Positions 1 through 12,240 of a stretch of 64,000 nt of DNA are shown here, in pieces. Origin of the DNA: Promerops cafer (lineage: Eukaryota > Chordata > Aves > Passeriformes > Nectariniidae). The position numbers were made by a program, and so were the translations under genes. How positions within the stretch are numbered: position 1 is the stretch's first letter; each line of letters begins with the position of its first letter. The stretch covers positions 1,488,001 to 1,552,000 of the forward strand of contig VZSE01002491.1 in assembly GCA_013398275.1 (NCBI GenBank), written 5' to 3'. Under the pieces are notes generated by a model, which saw nothing but the letters and a program-made list of their open reading frames with translations, searched no databases and was not told the origin of the DNA.

Positions 1-2495
1 AAGACCTTACTCTTATTTTAGAAAGCAAATAGAACTGCAAAATGTTTCCTTTGCAAAGATTCTACCAGTTCAGCATCACCTAATAACCACCACACATTAA
101 TTTTTAACAGTGTAAAGAAATGAGCTTTTTGTTTTGAAGACCAAAAGTGCTGTAGTACCAAGTGTATTACAAACAACACACATTCACAAAGAACTGAAGC
201 AATGAGTACATGAGTAGTTGCACATTCTACTAACTGCAGAAAGAGCTGTACCTCACTTCAAAAGTAACTGAGTCACTGCACCAACAGTGGCTGTGTGTAT
301 CTTAGAAAGCTGACACAAGTCGAAAAACTCACAGGCTACTGCACTGAACAGAAAAAGGAATGTGCAAGGTATCAGAAGGTCCGCCTCACAACAATAAGCA
401 CAGGTATCCCTATTGACACTTGGACCCAGCAAACTCATTCAGGGTACAGAGCCCTAAAATCTCCTCTCAGCTTCCATTAGGAAAAGCAACCACTGCCATA
501 AAAAACCATCGACATTCACTTAGTTCAAATTTGAACACTGGATGTTCTTTTTCAGCCTCATTGTAATTATACATTTTTAAAACTAATAAGAGGTTTTCCC
601 ATCAGACTTTTTCTTATATTCTATTTCTTATCCTGTAAGAGCTAACACCCCTTGCTGGTTTCTCACGTGGGCACAGATGGTACCAAGGGTAATAGAAACC
701 ATCACATTCCATTTCAGGGCTCTAGAGATGAAGGGTCTGGAGGCCCAGGTAGTCTTTTCCTTGATTATGCCAGTTTGGGTAAATGATGGGAGGAGCAGAT
801 AGATTTACAAAGTAAACCGGCTGCACCACTAGTGCTGGCAACAAGGTTTTGGTTTAGGACTCTGCTGGTTGGAAGAGATGGAACCCACCTCATGAAACAG
901 GTCACACAAGCCCTTTGCCAGCACAATGGACAACCTAGTAAAGTGAGCTTTGAACTAGGAAAAGTGGGAGAAGAGGAAAGGACTCTGTGACATTCCCTTG
1001 CACCCCTACTGAGACACAGACACACTCAAATACCTCTGTGAAGTGCTGGCACACTAATGAAGGCAGTATAGGGAACAAGCAGCAAGAATTTGAGATCTGT
1101 GTGCAGTCACAAGGCTTTAATCTCATTTCGATACCAAGACATGATGGGACAGCTCACACAACTGGAATATCTCAGGGAAGGGCTACAACTGTTTAGAGCA
1201 GACAGAACAGGAAGGCACAAGGTGCAGTTGCCATACTTCATTTAACTATCAATCCTTGATAGTGTAATTTCAAAAGTAGTAGTAGAAGCCATGAAGAAAA
1301 ATTTAACCAGTTAACTGTGCTCAATTAACTGCCTTCTGATGCTTCTGAGATCAAACCTACACATAACATATAAGTCCAGTTCTCTTAACAGGTTATCAGG
1401 TCTAAAAACCATTACCAAAGCCCTTCACTGATAAGATATCCAAGCAAACTGGTTCAGAGCACAAGGAGGAAAGGAAAAACTGTCTCTCACTTGAGTAATG
1501 CATCTCATGGATCCAGAAAAAGTCCTTTTTTCTTTGAAAATTAACTGGCAATCTCAGAAATACGGAGATAAAGCAGGGTCCCCCTTTCAGAACCTTCATG
1601 TCTTTGCTGATAAATAGCAAAGACATGAAGCAAAAGCAGACTGAAGTATTTTCTGTCTACTTCTAACTTCAAATCCTGCCAAAATAACAATCTCTTATCT
1701 AGATTCTCATCTCACTGTCATAAAAGAAAGAGCTATCGAGACAAGAACAAAGTCTGCCCAAGGAATAAAGTCACACCAAAAGCTTCCAGACATTTCCACT
1801 ACCTTCAAGACGTACTAAATCATTACATCCATCCAATTAAAAACAATAACAAAAAAAAGGAAACCTTAACAAAAGAGCAAACTATCTGGCACGCTTCAAA
1901 CTGAATCCTGACAATATAGCAGTGGGAGAAAAGGGAAACAGATTCACAAAACAGTTAACAGAAACCCCTTCCATTATTAGCTTCACTTATGTCTAATGTG
2001 CAAAATTATTTACTTTCAGATTTTAATTTTTAAATCACTCCGACCAAGGCTGGGTTCAGTCTCCTCAGAAGGACAACGCAAGAGCTCAGAATGATCAGGG
2101 ATCAAACCTTGACAACAAATTTCAAGCTTCACAAAACAGCTGATACTAATAGCTTTTAATGTTTTGATAATTCAAATGCAGACTTAGGTTGAATTTTCTG
2201 AATTTAAATTACCTAATATTAAGAGAATCTAAACATATTAGAGCTCAACAAACTAACATCATTTAAAGGAGTTTTTGTACAGAAATAGCAATAGACATGC
2301 ATTTTTTCCTATTAAGTTTTGTCACATACTTCACAAAATATAGTAACTCATTCCTTCTTTAGATTTGAAAGGACAAAAAGATATTTTTCTTCAACTGAGG
2401 TTTGACAAACCTCACCAACAAAAACAGGCACAACTGGATAGCCTGGAAAAGAATTACCTGTAAAATCAAATCGCCACCATCTGTGAGTATCTTAC
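1..2495 (-). other. STK24: STK24 intron 2 (partial)
   Basis: AT-rich DNA downstream, in gene sense, of the second STK24 coding exon, and so the start of its intron 2. I looked for the next expected kinase exon (the segment containing the IMEYLGGGS-type hinge of MST3) and found none, so it lies beyond the left edge. The short open frames here have no recognisable content. No clear transposon was seen. Confidence 0.7.
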
Positions 2496-2726
2496 CTTTA
2501 AATAGGATCCATAATATTTAGTTACATATGGACTGTCACACTGACTCAACACCGTGATTTCTTGTTGGATGTCTTCTATTTCATCTTCTGCTTCTTCTAG
2601 GTCAATAATTTTTATAGCAACAACTTTCTGAGTCCGATTGTCAATTCCTTTAAAAACTTCACCAAAAGACCCCTTACCAATTCTCTCCAGTTTCGTAAAC
2701 AGTTCTTCTGGATCTGCCTTCAGAGT
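2496..2726 (-). CDS. STK24: STK24/MST3 coding exon 2: start of kinase domain
   Basis: The minus-strand exon is 231 nt, 77 codons, phase 0 at both ends. The acceptor reads TTAACAG before ACTCTGAAG and the donor is GTAAG. It encodes residues 15-91 of a germinal-centre STE20-type serine/threonine kinase: TLKADPEELF, the glycine-rich loop GKGSFG (residues 31-36), VAIK with the ATP-anchoring lysine at residue 53 (the same number as in human MST3), and the C-helix region EAEDEIEDIQQEI. Known family role: STK24 is a cytosolic kinase of the GCK-III group that works with MOB proteins, CCM3/PDCD10 and striatin complexes in polarity, migration and apoptosis. The paralogues STK25 and STK26 are close in this exon. 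The call as STK24 rests on exon 1 and on SLC15A1 as neighbour. The remaining exons are outside the window. Confidence 0.95.
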
Positions 2727-3645
2727 CTGTTAAAAAGAAATACAAAGAGAAAAGTCGCTCAGTATTTGTAACACTAAAACAAAACGTGGTATTTTTAAGG
2801 GCAACAAACACTTCAAATTCCACATATTCCTATTTATCTAGCTACCTTTTTCTACCTCTGTAATTGTCATGTTCTTTCTTCATCCCGTATATGCACACAC
2901 TGATAGGTTTATATTTTGCTGTATATAAAGAACAAAGTTAACAGTGTCCGTGTTGTCAGGGTTTTATCCTATTTGGCAACAGAAAAATGCTGTAATTTCT
3001 TTTTCTTTGCCAATAAAGAGTATCCAGAATGAAAGATCTTTACAAAGATTTGGGTTTAATTAAAAGCAAATAGATCAAACACCACTACCAATAAAAGTAA
3101 GCCTTTTGTCTAACCTTTTCTCTTGCAACTGGTTCCCTCCTAGATCCCAGAATGCCTCTTTCGTATTTTTCTCGTATCTCATCCTTCTAAGGATTTCATT
3201 CACCTTCTTCAGTGCACAGAGCATTATTTCCTTTTGTCTGATATGACAAACAATCCTCTTCAATTTTTTCCTACTAAGGATCACCTGCATGAATAGCCAT
3301 GATCCTCCTTCTCCCTGATGCCAAGGTTTTCTCAATCAGGATTTATTTATCTTTTTCTTCTTCTCTCAGTTGTGTAAAGCCATTCATTCCTAACAAACAT
3401 CCTGTTCCCATCTTTCTTGATTTGAGCAGTCACATAAAAGCCGCAAGTGCTCACCTAAACATGCAAATGTAGGACTTAGGTGGACCACGCTGCCACATTT
3501 GGTTTTTCTCCACTATTATGTATTCAGCTCACTACTGCTGCTCAGACTTCTCACTTTCAGTGCACAGATGGTAAGTTCCACAGTATACCTTCTTAATCTA
3601 ACAGCATGGAGCCTCACTAGCTAACAAAAAATACATACATTACTA

Positions 3646-3712
3646 CTACGGGGGGGTTGGACTGTATGACCTTTAAAGGTCTCTTTCAATCCAAACTATT
3701 CTATGATTAAAC
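3646..3712 (+). repeat. CR1 LINE 3'-end fragment
   Basis: A short piece reading GGTTGGACTGTATGACCTTT, then AAAGGTC and ending in CTATTCTATGATT, which is the usual 3' terminus of avian CR1 elements (the ATTCTATGATTCT-type tail). It is 5'-truncated, as is normal for CR1. Confidence 0.75.
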
Positions 3713-4610
3713 TGGAAAAGTCATAGAGGGAATAGTCATGAAATTAAGAAAGATAGGATAGGATTACTTAGAATCTTGTCCTTAAGAAATAAATACTTTA
3801 AAAGACTTATTTTTGTTGTTAAAAGGATGACACTCATGCTAGCTAAGTGAAAATACATCTTTGATATAGAAAAAGGCTCATACAAGAAGAATTCAGTAAT
3901 GCCTAAATAAACATAAAACTACAGTTTATACTTAGCCCAACTGTGTAGTAGCATGAAGAAGGGAATTAGAATTTCTAGGTTACCACTGACAAGCACTGAA
4001 ACAACATTCTCTTTAACAATTAAATTTAGCTTATAAAGCACCTCCCCCTACACTTTTCTGCTCTCACATCTCAAAGTTACATAATTAACCCATACAGGTG
4101 CAAGAGGAAGATAGCCTAGAACATAGTTTCTCTGGAGAAAAAGAAAGCTGAAAGAGGTATTTTGGGGACCAGGTAGCTGGGACTGACTGAACTCAAAGAT
4201 AAACCTACTCAGTTCTCAGAGCATTTTATCATCATCTGGCACATACTGGGAGTACACAACAACTTTTAGTACTTTTAAGTCAGCTGTAAGACATCACATC
4301 TTTCAGATAATCATTCCAGAAACACTTCACTGGTGAAATCAGCCCAAAGCAAAACACTCTGAGTGTACATACTGCAAGACTTCACCAGCCCCAAGAAATT
4401 CCCCCTGCTCTACACCTTACTGATCCATCCTTTTATCCAAAGTCAGTTTAGGGATACAAACAGAAGGGCATTGGGTTATATCACCCTTTTGCCATTAAAG
4501 GAATGGTGCAAAAGGTCCACATCCCTTCCACCAAAAGCAGCTTGTTCCACCTTTAATTTCAATGTAATGAGAACAACATGTTATTACACTCTATTAAATA
4601 TCACATACAC

Positions 4611-4631
4611 TATATATATATATATATATAT
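4611..4631. repeat. (TA)n microsatellite
   Basis: About ten uninterrupted TA units in STK24 intron 1. Likely length-polymorphic. Confidence 0.95.
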
Positions 4632-7529
4632 GTGTATCTCCCACTTGGAAACCAGACCAGGGCACTTCATGTTTTCCCACAGTCATCCCTTAGCTGCACA
4701 GTAACCCTTACCAACACTTCCAGGGACATATTCTAAGGGATCACAAAACTACAAATTGTGCTTACTGGTTCTTCTCATGCCTCACAGAATGCTCTGCTGT
4801 CAATATTCAAACCAGTCTTCTCTGAGAACTCTTAATGAATAAAATAACCTTAACTCTTGCATCAGATATTTTCCCTTGTGGAAAACAATTATCCGTCTGT
4901 GCTTTCATACATCCTGTGTTGGAATTTGAGATGATGTGCTGTAGAGAGCTGTGCACGCCTAGGCCTTCTAGTCCCATTCACTAGCCACAGGAATCTGAGC
5001 ATTACATCATTACAAAGGCATCTGGGTAAGCCACAAACCAATCCCAGCCACAACTGCCTAAAAAATTCCACGTTTCACCTCCTGAGACTGAAAAAGCCAG
5101 CACTGCTCAGTTGCAGTGCACTGCAGTGGTTCATGTGGGGAAAATGCAAGAGCTACCTGCCAGCAGCTTGTGTAAGTTCTGCTGGCTGTATGTATACACC
5201 CCCTATTGTCCCTTTTCCCCTTAACAATCTATGACTATCAGATATTAAAGCCCCTTGTTTCAAAACACCACAGTGTTCAGAGACTTTCAGGAACCTCACA
5301 GCTTCTTTTTTTACAGTATCAAGATCTTGGGATTCTGATGTTAGGCTGGTAGTTTTATAAGACAATTGTAATAGAGAATTAACAATTACAGAAAAGTGAA
5401 GGTTCCTGGAAGACCCAAGAAGAAGGGAACAATGCAGCCATTTTGAAATGTTAATTGTTCAATAATAACAGGACTTAATGGGATCAAAATCATTATCAAT
5501 AATAATGTTTAGAAGTTTCCTGTGAAATTACTAATTATTAAACAAACAAACAAATTAACCTTTCCTCCACAGTTCACTACTTTTGTAAATTCATTCCTCT
5601 GTTCTAAAATGTAACAGCTGCCATTCCTGAATTTTCTTCTGAGAAACAGGAGGTAGCAGTTGTTTCAAAACACCCAAACAACACACTCTTGTTCTGCAAG
5701 AAGGTCTCAGTTTTCTTCTCAGAACACCAGGTGTTTGAAGTGAGAGCAGAGCCTTAAACTATTGGCAACCTGTGTTTTTGCAAAAACTAAAAGTTGGTTT
5801 CTTCAATGACCTGCTGTCCTTCAAAAATAGAGAGATCAGGCCTCCAGATACATAATGAACTGCTTGAATCTGAAAGTACATGAGTGGCCAATTCCCACCC
5901 ATTTTTCCAAGATCACATCTGGAAAGGATTCTTGCCAAATTTGTTTTTATTTGGTTTTGCAAATACTTCCAACAGAGACAAAATAAACAAATAGCTTTAT
6001 AAATATTCTCTCTACACAACTACACAGAGAAAATTACTTCCACAGACAATGTCACTATGGTTTTGCTGGCTCTATTCTTTGCAAACTTTAACTAAGCATA
6101 GAGTTTATTCCTACTAATAATAAAATAATGGGAACTGATAAAAGAACTTGCATGTAATGGAGCACATCAAATATTGCTAGAAACCACAGATTAGAACATC
6201 AATATCTGCTGCAAATGGGCAAAGCTAATCACCTTGATAAAGAACTACAGATCTCTACCACTACAACATTTTTTTCAAAGCTTGTCACAGAATACATACT
6301 GCAACAAATCAAAAACAAGTTATGGAGCATTCAGATTGAATGATTCCAGAACTTTCAATTTCCACAGACACCTGAATTACTTTGCTTTTTATTTCAAATA
6401 GTTTTTCACACTTCCAAACACAAACTGCAACCATCTTGTCTCACTGTCTAGCTTGTTCAGCCATGCAGAACAAAGTCCTTTTCACCATAAGCAATGCCAC
6501 CATTCATCCAATAATTTGAGTAATCTCTCTGTACTTGTTCCACATTGGATTCATTACTTTTGACCTTAATCAGCCAGAAAAACATACTCCATTTAAAATT
6601 AACTCTTCTTAGTACCTAACAACACTGTTGCCTACTTCTGCAGAATAAAAATAGTCCGATACATTCTCAGATCCTATTTGTTCAATTTGGTCTCATGGCT
6701 CAAATTCAGCTGCAGCCAAATAAACCAAATCACCTCTTCCTAATGCTCTACATTTCCAACTAATGAGCTCCCAGACTTTTGCAAAGGCTCTTTGTAATGC
6801 TCATAGTTATGACAAGCTGCACTTTATGCTGTTCTGTTCAGTAATTCCAATCCCAGGGTTGCACAGTTCTTCAGCACTGCCTCTCACGTGTAACAGGTGC
6901 CTTTAAATTTTGTCTTTTTCAGGCATTGCCTTTTTCCATGCAAAGGTCACTCTTCAGCCAGCAACTGTCAAGAACAGTCCTGGAGAAACCAGCAGTATCA
7001 CCCACCCTGACACCACTTCTGCAGTACCCTCCTCACAGCCAGGATTACACACATCTTGCAACATATTTATTTTTATGAATCCCCAATTCTCATCCACATT
7101 AACTGTCCCTTAAAGCTCAGTAGAAAACATTACTGTAATTCAAACTAGTTAGATCCAACTTTATCCATAACCATTCTGAGAGAAGATACAGCTTTAAGTC
7201 TTTTTCCACATCTCACTCCAGTTCTTATTTCTAACCTCTTTTTATGAAGAGTTGTTCCACTTATTGTAGAAAAGCCTTAAAAAATATTTCTCTTTAACTT
7301 ACAAGAATTATAAAGCATCTCCATAATTCAAGTTTTTAAGCTTAACTGTGCAACTGATTTTACTTGCAGATCTGTTATTTCTCTATGCAGCTCGTTTGAA
7401 ATAGACAATCATCTTTTAATGTCTCATTTTGTATACTTTTCATTTCATCAAATCAATTTCCAATTTATCACTCCAATTCTCATTCCCTATCAAGACTGAG
7501 CCCAAAATATGATAATCTGAAGAAGTTCA

Positions 7530-8005
7530 GAGATTTCTGGGAATTGTTTAGCTTGGAAAAGAGAAGCCTGGGGCGCTGGAAATTTTATTGTGTGTGAATA
7601 CCTGATGGAAAGGAGTAAAGAACACAGGGCAAGACTTTTCTCAGTGGTGTCCAGCAGAAGGACAAGATGCAATGGCCAGAAATTGAGTTATAGGAAACTT
7701 CCTCTAAACTTCCAAAAAAAAAAAAGGAAAAAAAAAAAAAAAAAAAAGGAAAAAACAAAACAAACAACAACAACTACAAAAAAACACCAAAACAAAACAA
7801 CCACAAAGCTAAAAACCCAGTCTTTCTTAATGTAAGGATAATTCTGCATTAGATTAGGGCTGCCCAGGCAGGTTGTGGATCCTTTGAGGTATTCAAAACT
7901 AGGCTGGATGTGGTCCTGACCAATCCAGTGACTCTACAGGAGGAGGAGGTGGACTAGACGTGCACCACAGGTCCTTTACAATCTCAGCTATTCTGTGATA
8001 CACTT
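7530..8005 (+). repeat. CR1 LINE fragment with internal A-rich insertion
   Basis: The left part has the CR1 phrases GTTTAGCTTGGAAAAGAGAAG and TCTCAGTGGTGTCCAGCAGA. The right part has GGGCTGCCCAGGCAGGTTGTGG, GATGTGGTCCTGACC, AGGTCCTTTACAATCTCAGC and a terminal ATTCTGTGAT. Between them, where CR1 normally continues into its TTTACTGTGAGGGT-type segment, lies an A-rich stretch at about 7,714-7,830. The two halves are collinear with one CR1 3' end. Confidence 0.75.
7714..7800. repeat. A-rich low-complexity tract
   Basis: Near-pure A runs broken by GG, followed by AAAAC/AAC units. It sits inside the CR1 copy described at 7,530-8,005. Confidence 0.95.
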
Positions 8006-10621
8006 CCTATCACATCAAGAATTAGTTGTGCTGCTAAATTTACTGCACAGAAACATAACTGCTTCAAAAATAAGACACCATTGCTGCACATAATTTCTTT
8101 AATTTTTATCCTTGGTCAGACCAGAGGACGGAAATCTGCCAGAGCAGTTCATACAGGAAATTTTCCCACGTGCCCTGAGAACTTTGAGCCTAAAGCCAAA
8201 GTGAACAGCAGGCACAGCTGATGTCATTCTCCTTCACACAACTCCCCATTTCAAGAAGGCACTGCAAAGGTTTCCCTAGATCACCACCTGCAATCTTTCA
8301 AAAACCATTTAAAGGCTCTTCACCTCAACACAGACCAGTACTAAGCAGTTCCCCTTTTTACTTCGATCCCCATAAAGCTAGAAGCACAGGGGGCAGTAGT
8401 AGAGATATGTAAATTAGGGTGAATTGCATAAATTAAAATAATGCAGCCCTCCCACAAATTTGGGCTACCAAAGCAGGGGGCAGGAAATAAACAAACCTAT
8501 GACCAAAAAAAACAAAAAAAGAGAAGCCTCTAAGTTTGCTACCCAGCATTTCAGCAGTTGGTGTGAAATTGAAATAAAACAGAAGCAGTAGACAGATTAT
8601 AAATTGTTCAATAGTTCAGTTGTATCAATCCCTACCTGTACTTTCAAAGAGTAGCCAACTAACCTAAAAAGACAAAATATAATCAAGTATTTTGATTTAT
8701 AGTCTGGGACTTTTATCAAAACAATAAAAAAAAAGACATTTTTAAGAAGCCTTAAAACTAGAACCAAATTTGAACCATCTCTCAGTCTTATTTATCAATA
8801 ATAAAGTAAAATGAGACAAACTATCATAGCCATCTTATAATTATCATGAACAGCAACAACTGATTTTTATTTTATTTTAAAAATACTCAGCAAAACATTG
8901 AATGATAGGTACAAAGACTCGAATGAAAGCATTCATCTGTAATAACTAGGTATAGAACTAAGATCCAGCTCTTTCACTGAGAATTTGTCAATTATACAAA
9001 GTAACACGTAATTGTTTTCTTTTTTTTCTTCATACACATTACATATTTCTCACTTTCCATCTCCAGTACTATAATTATTCAATTCAGACACTAGCTACCA
9101 TAAGGAAATTGCTTTTTTCTGGGAGAAATTCAATACAGCAAAACTACAGAGAATTAGCAATAGCAATACTTTAACTATTGAGAAAAAGGAGCAACTGCCA
9201 TAAATTCTACTGTGAAACTTCAGTGGGTTCAAACGGGGGAGAGAGGAAGCAAAAAATAAAGCTGTAAGCCTTGCATCTCAAACACTGAGGGTCAAAACAC
9301 TCAGCATGAATCACTATAGCCTACTAATACTCGTATTTGTCACACAGTTCAACTCTCTTGTTCTGATTTCTACCTAGATTGAAACAGGGTGTAAGCACAT
9401 TTCCAGCAGGAATAAAAAAGTTGCCTAAAGTTAGCCTATCATAAAAGTATTCCTCAGCCCTTGTATAACTCTCTTTCCACTTATTTTCAAGGAAGGTGCA
9501 CTTACCTTACATTCAGAATACAAAATATTCGATTCTTTATCAATAACACAAATATACAAAGCATGCTTCCAGATTTCTAATTAACCAATACCATTTTCTG
9601 CGTGCAACGTGCCCTGCACACATCAGTCTGAAATTTTCTGGTATTTTTCATTTAGAAAACTGCTTAGTGGACAACCTTAAGAGTTTAATACCAAAATGAA
9701 TAGTTACTGGACTGTAGCCTGCTTCCAGAAAACATATTTAATTGGAATTTATTCTGAGTTTCTGAAGTTTCTCGGTTTTTAGTGCAACATCACTACAAAC
9801 TTTCATAACCTGTACCTGATTTCCTCCCTTCCACCCATTACACTTCTAAACTGTAAATTACTGCAATTAAAAATCCCTCCATGCCTTGGGCACACAGCGA
9901 AAACAACACACAAGTATCAGCAGTAGGTACAGTATGGCAGTGAAACACAAGATGTATTTTGGACACCAAGAGAAAGACAGCTAAGGAAAAAAGTCCCAAA
10001 AATAGTTTTAGAAAAATGTCTTTCATTTGTTTACACTTGCTAAAAAGCTAAAACGCTGTAAAAATCACTCTTAATTAGCTAAGCTACTGATAAAAAGAAA
10101 AATAAAGTAGTAGCTCTTTAGGGAAAACCCCATCATTATGACAAATGGCTGAATAAAGAATGCTAATAGAGGCAATTAGAAAGTTATGTTGCATTAATAC
10201 TGCTTGAGAAAAATAAGGAAAATAGCAAATTTTAAGTTCTACACCAATCCCATAATTTGAGGGGAGACTCTTCTTGCAGCCATTGTATCTGACAGAAAAC
10301 CCAGATGTGTGTCTCGAGAAGCTGCCAAGCAGAGCACCTAAGAATACAATAAATTCTCCTGATTCAAGCCTCACTTTTTATCAAGTTACACTGCAGAAGG
10401 CTCTTAGTTCTATACTAATATACAACCAGCACAGTCTGACATTTGTGCATACATGCACATGGAAACTTACCCAGATCAACAAAGAGTTTACAAGTAAGAA
10501 CAGTTTTGATTATACAGCTGCATCCACACAAATTATTACTTTTAGGCACACAGAACACCACTGAATTAACCAGTACTCCACAAAAGGTGTATCATCACAA
10601 AAGCAATAACCAGATCAAATT

Positions 10622-11200
10622 CAATCACAGAACCACAGGATATCAGGTTGGAAGGGATCTCAAGGAAAATCTGGTCAAACCTTTCCCAGCAAAAGCACAG
10701 TCTAGACAAGGTAGCCCAGCACCCTTTTCAGGCAAGTCTTAAAAGAGTCCAGCGTTGGGGAATCCACCACTTCTCCAAGATTATTCCAGTGGCTGATTGT
10801 CCTAATTGTGAAAAATTTTGCTCTTGTGTCCAATCAGAATCCTCCCAAGGGGTAACTTGTACCTCTTACCCCTCATCTTTCCATGTGATTCCTAGTAAAA
10901 AGGGAGTCTCCACCTTCTCTGTAGACACCTTTTAAATACTGGAACATGGTGATAAGGTCTCCATCCTGGGCCATCCTTCCTCAAGGCTAAACATATCCAG
11001 CTCTCTCAGCCCTTTCTTATGTGAAAGGCTTCTCAGTCCTCCAGTCATCTGTGTGGCCCTTCTTGTGACCTTCTCCAGCTGTCCACATCTTTTTTGTATA
11101 GCAAGGACCAAATTATTATAGGATGGATGCAGTATTTTATATTACTATTAATTTATATTAGCTGCCTGGTTGACTTTATCCATCAGTGTTTGGTGCATCC
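10622..11200 (-). repeat. CR1 LINE 3' portion, minus orientation
   Basis: Starts with AATCACAGAACCACAGGATAT (reverse complement of the CR1 tail), then GTTGGAAGGGATCTCAAGG, GGGGAATCCACCACTTCTCC, TTGTGTCCAATCAGAATCC and TGGTGATAAGGTCTCC, in the order expected for a CR1 3' UTR and end of ORF2 read on the minus strand. The left end is the 3' terminus. The open frames across it on the plus strand are shadows. Confidence 0.85.
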
Positions 11201-11884
11201 TCTATTTCCCTTCCCACCCCCAAGAAAGGGAGTACGAGAAGAATTTAAGTAAATGTTGAAAATGCAGCCAAGATACATTTTCTACTTCAGAAACACAAAA
11301 GATGCCACTATGTAAAAGCTGACATCAGAGCCTTGTACACCACTCATAACACAAGGCCCAATATTTAAATGTGCTTGCTACATCAGTAGCCTTTTGTCTC
11401 TCCGGGGAACAAAGATGCCAGCTGGCTAAGAGGGTACCTTACTCAGCCACGAAACCGGTACATGAAACTTGCCATGACACAGGCCCAGCCTGGCTGGTCT
11501 GTGAGGATACCTGAAAGACACAGTTGCCATAAGCTGTATCTATTTACCTATTCTGGAAGGACACACAAGGGAAGTAAGTTTTCCTGACTCCTCTCAAACA
11601 GCTCCACACATCTATTACATAGCCCTGAAACAGCCTTTGACGACAGAGTGAGAAGATGCCCACTGCATTTTTACCAATTAAAAACTCTTCTGTCCTGGCA
11701 CCCAAGGGCTGAGCTTGTAGTATGTCACAGAAACATGACATCTAAATTTAGGGTATTTTAAAACTGATTAGTCAAGATCCTAACAGTCCAAGGATCTGTC
11801 CAGTATTTAAGTGCTGTAAGTTACTACAAAGTATTTGTCATAAACAGTATTTGTCATAAACAGTAACAGTGAGCACAAACTCTC

Positions 11885-11901
11885 AAAAAAAAAAAAAAAA
11901 A
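11885..11901. repeat. poly(A) run
   Basis: Seventeen consecutive A in STK24 intron 1. No adjacent element could be defined. Confidence 0.9.
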
Positions 11902-12109
11902 TCAAACTGGGGAAAGCTAATCTCCAGCACAGAAGCTGCAAATGGAAAGCAGGAGAAGCTAAGAGGCCTTTCCACAGTGCCTTTGATTTAGCAACACAAT
12001 ATTTTGCAGTTACCAAACACAGAACTCACACCACAGGAGTAGTTAAAACAGTTTATTTTAAAAGGAGAATAGTTACAATAAGGAAGACAGCAGTACCTAC
12101 AGTGTGTAA

Positions 12110-12240
12110 CTACAAAAGAACAGCCATGCCGGATCAGAACAAAGGATTCTCTAGGCCAGGATGCTTTTCCTACAACAGCCAAAAGTGAACATCTTGGAAA
12201 CAGTGCAAAAATAGACAAGTAAACAGCAGTATTTCCCAAA
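12110..12240 (+). repeat. possible ancient amniote interspersed repeat
   Basis: The segment GCCATGCCGGATCAGAACAA followed by AGGATTCTCTAGGCCAGGATG resembles the ACTGGATCAGACCAAAGGTC / CTAGCCCAGTATCCTG phrase of old LINE-related repeats found widely in reptiles and birds. It is heavily diverged and assigned by recalled consensus only. Confidence 0.35.

Noticed and set aside
1..2495. Search for STK24 exon 3
   Set aside because: No segment resembling the kinase hinge or the following exon was found on the minus strand, so it was not annotated.
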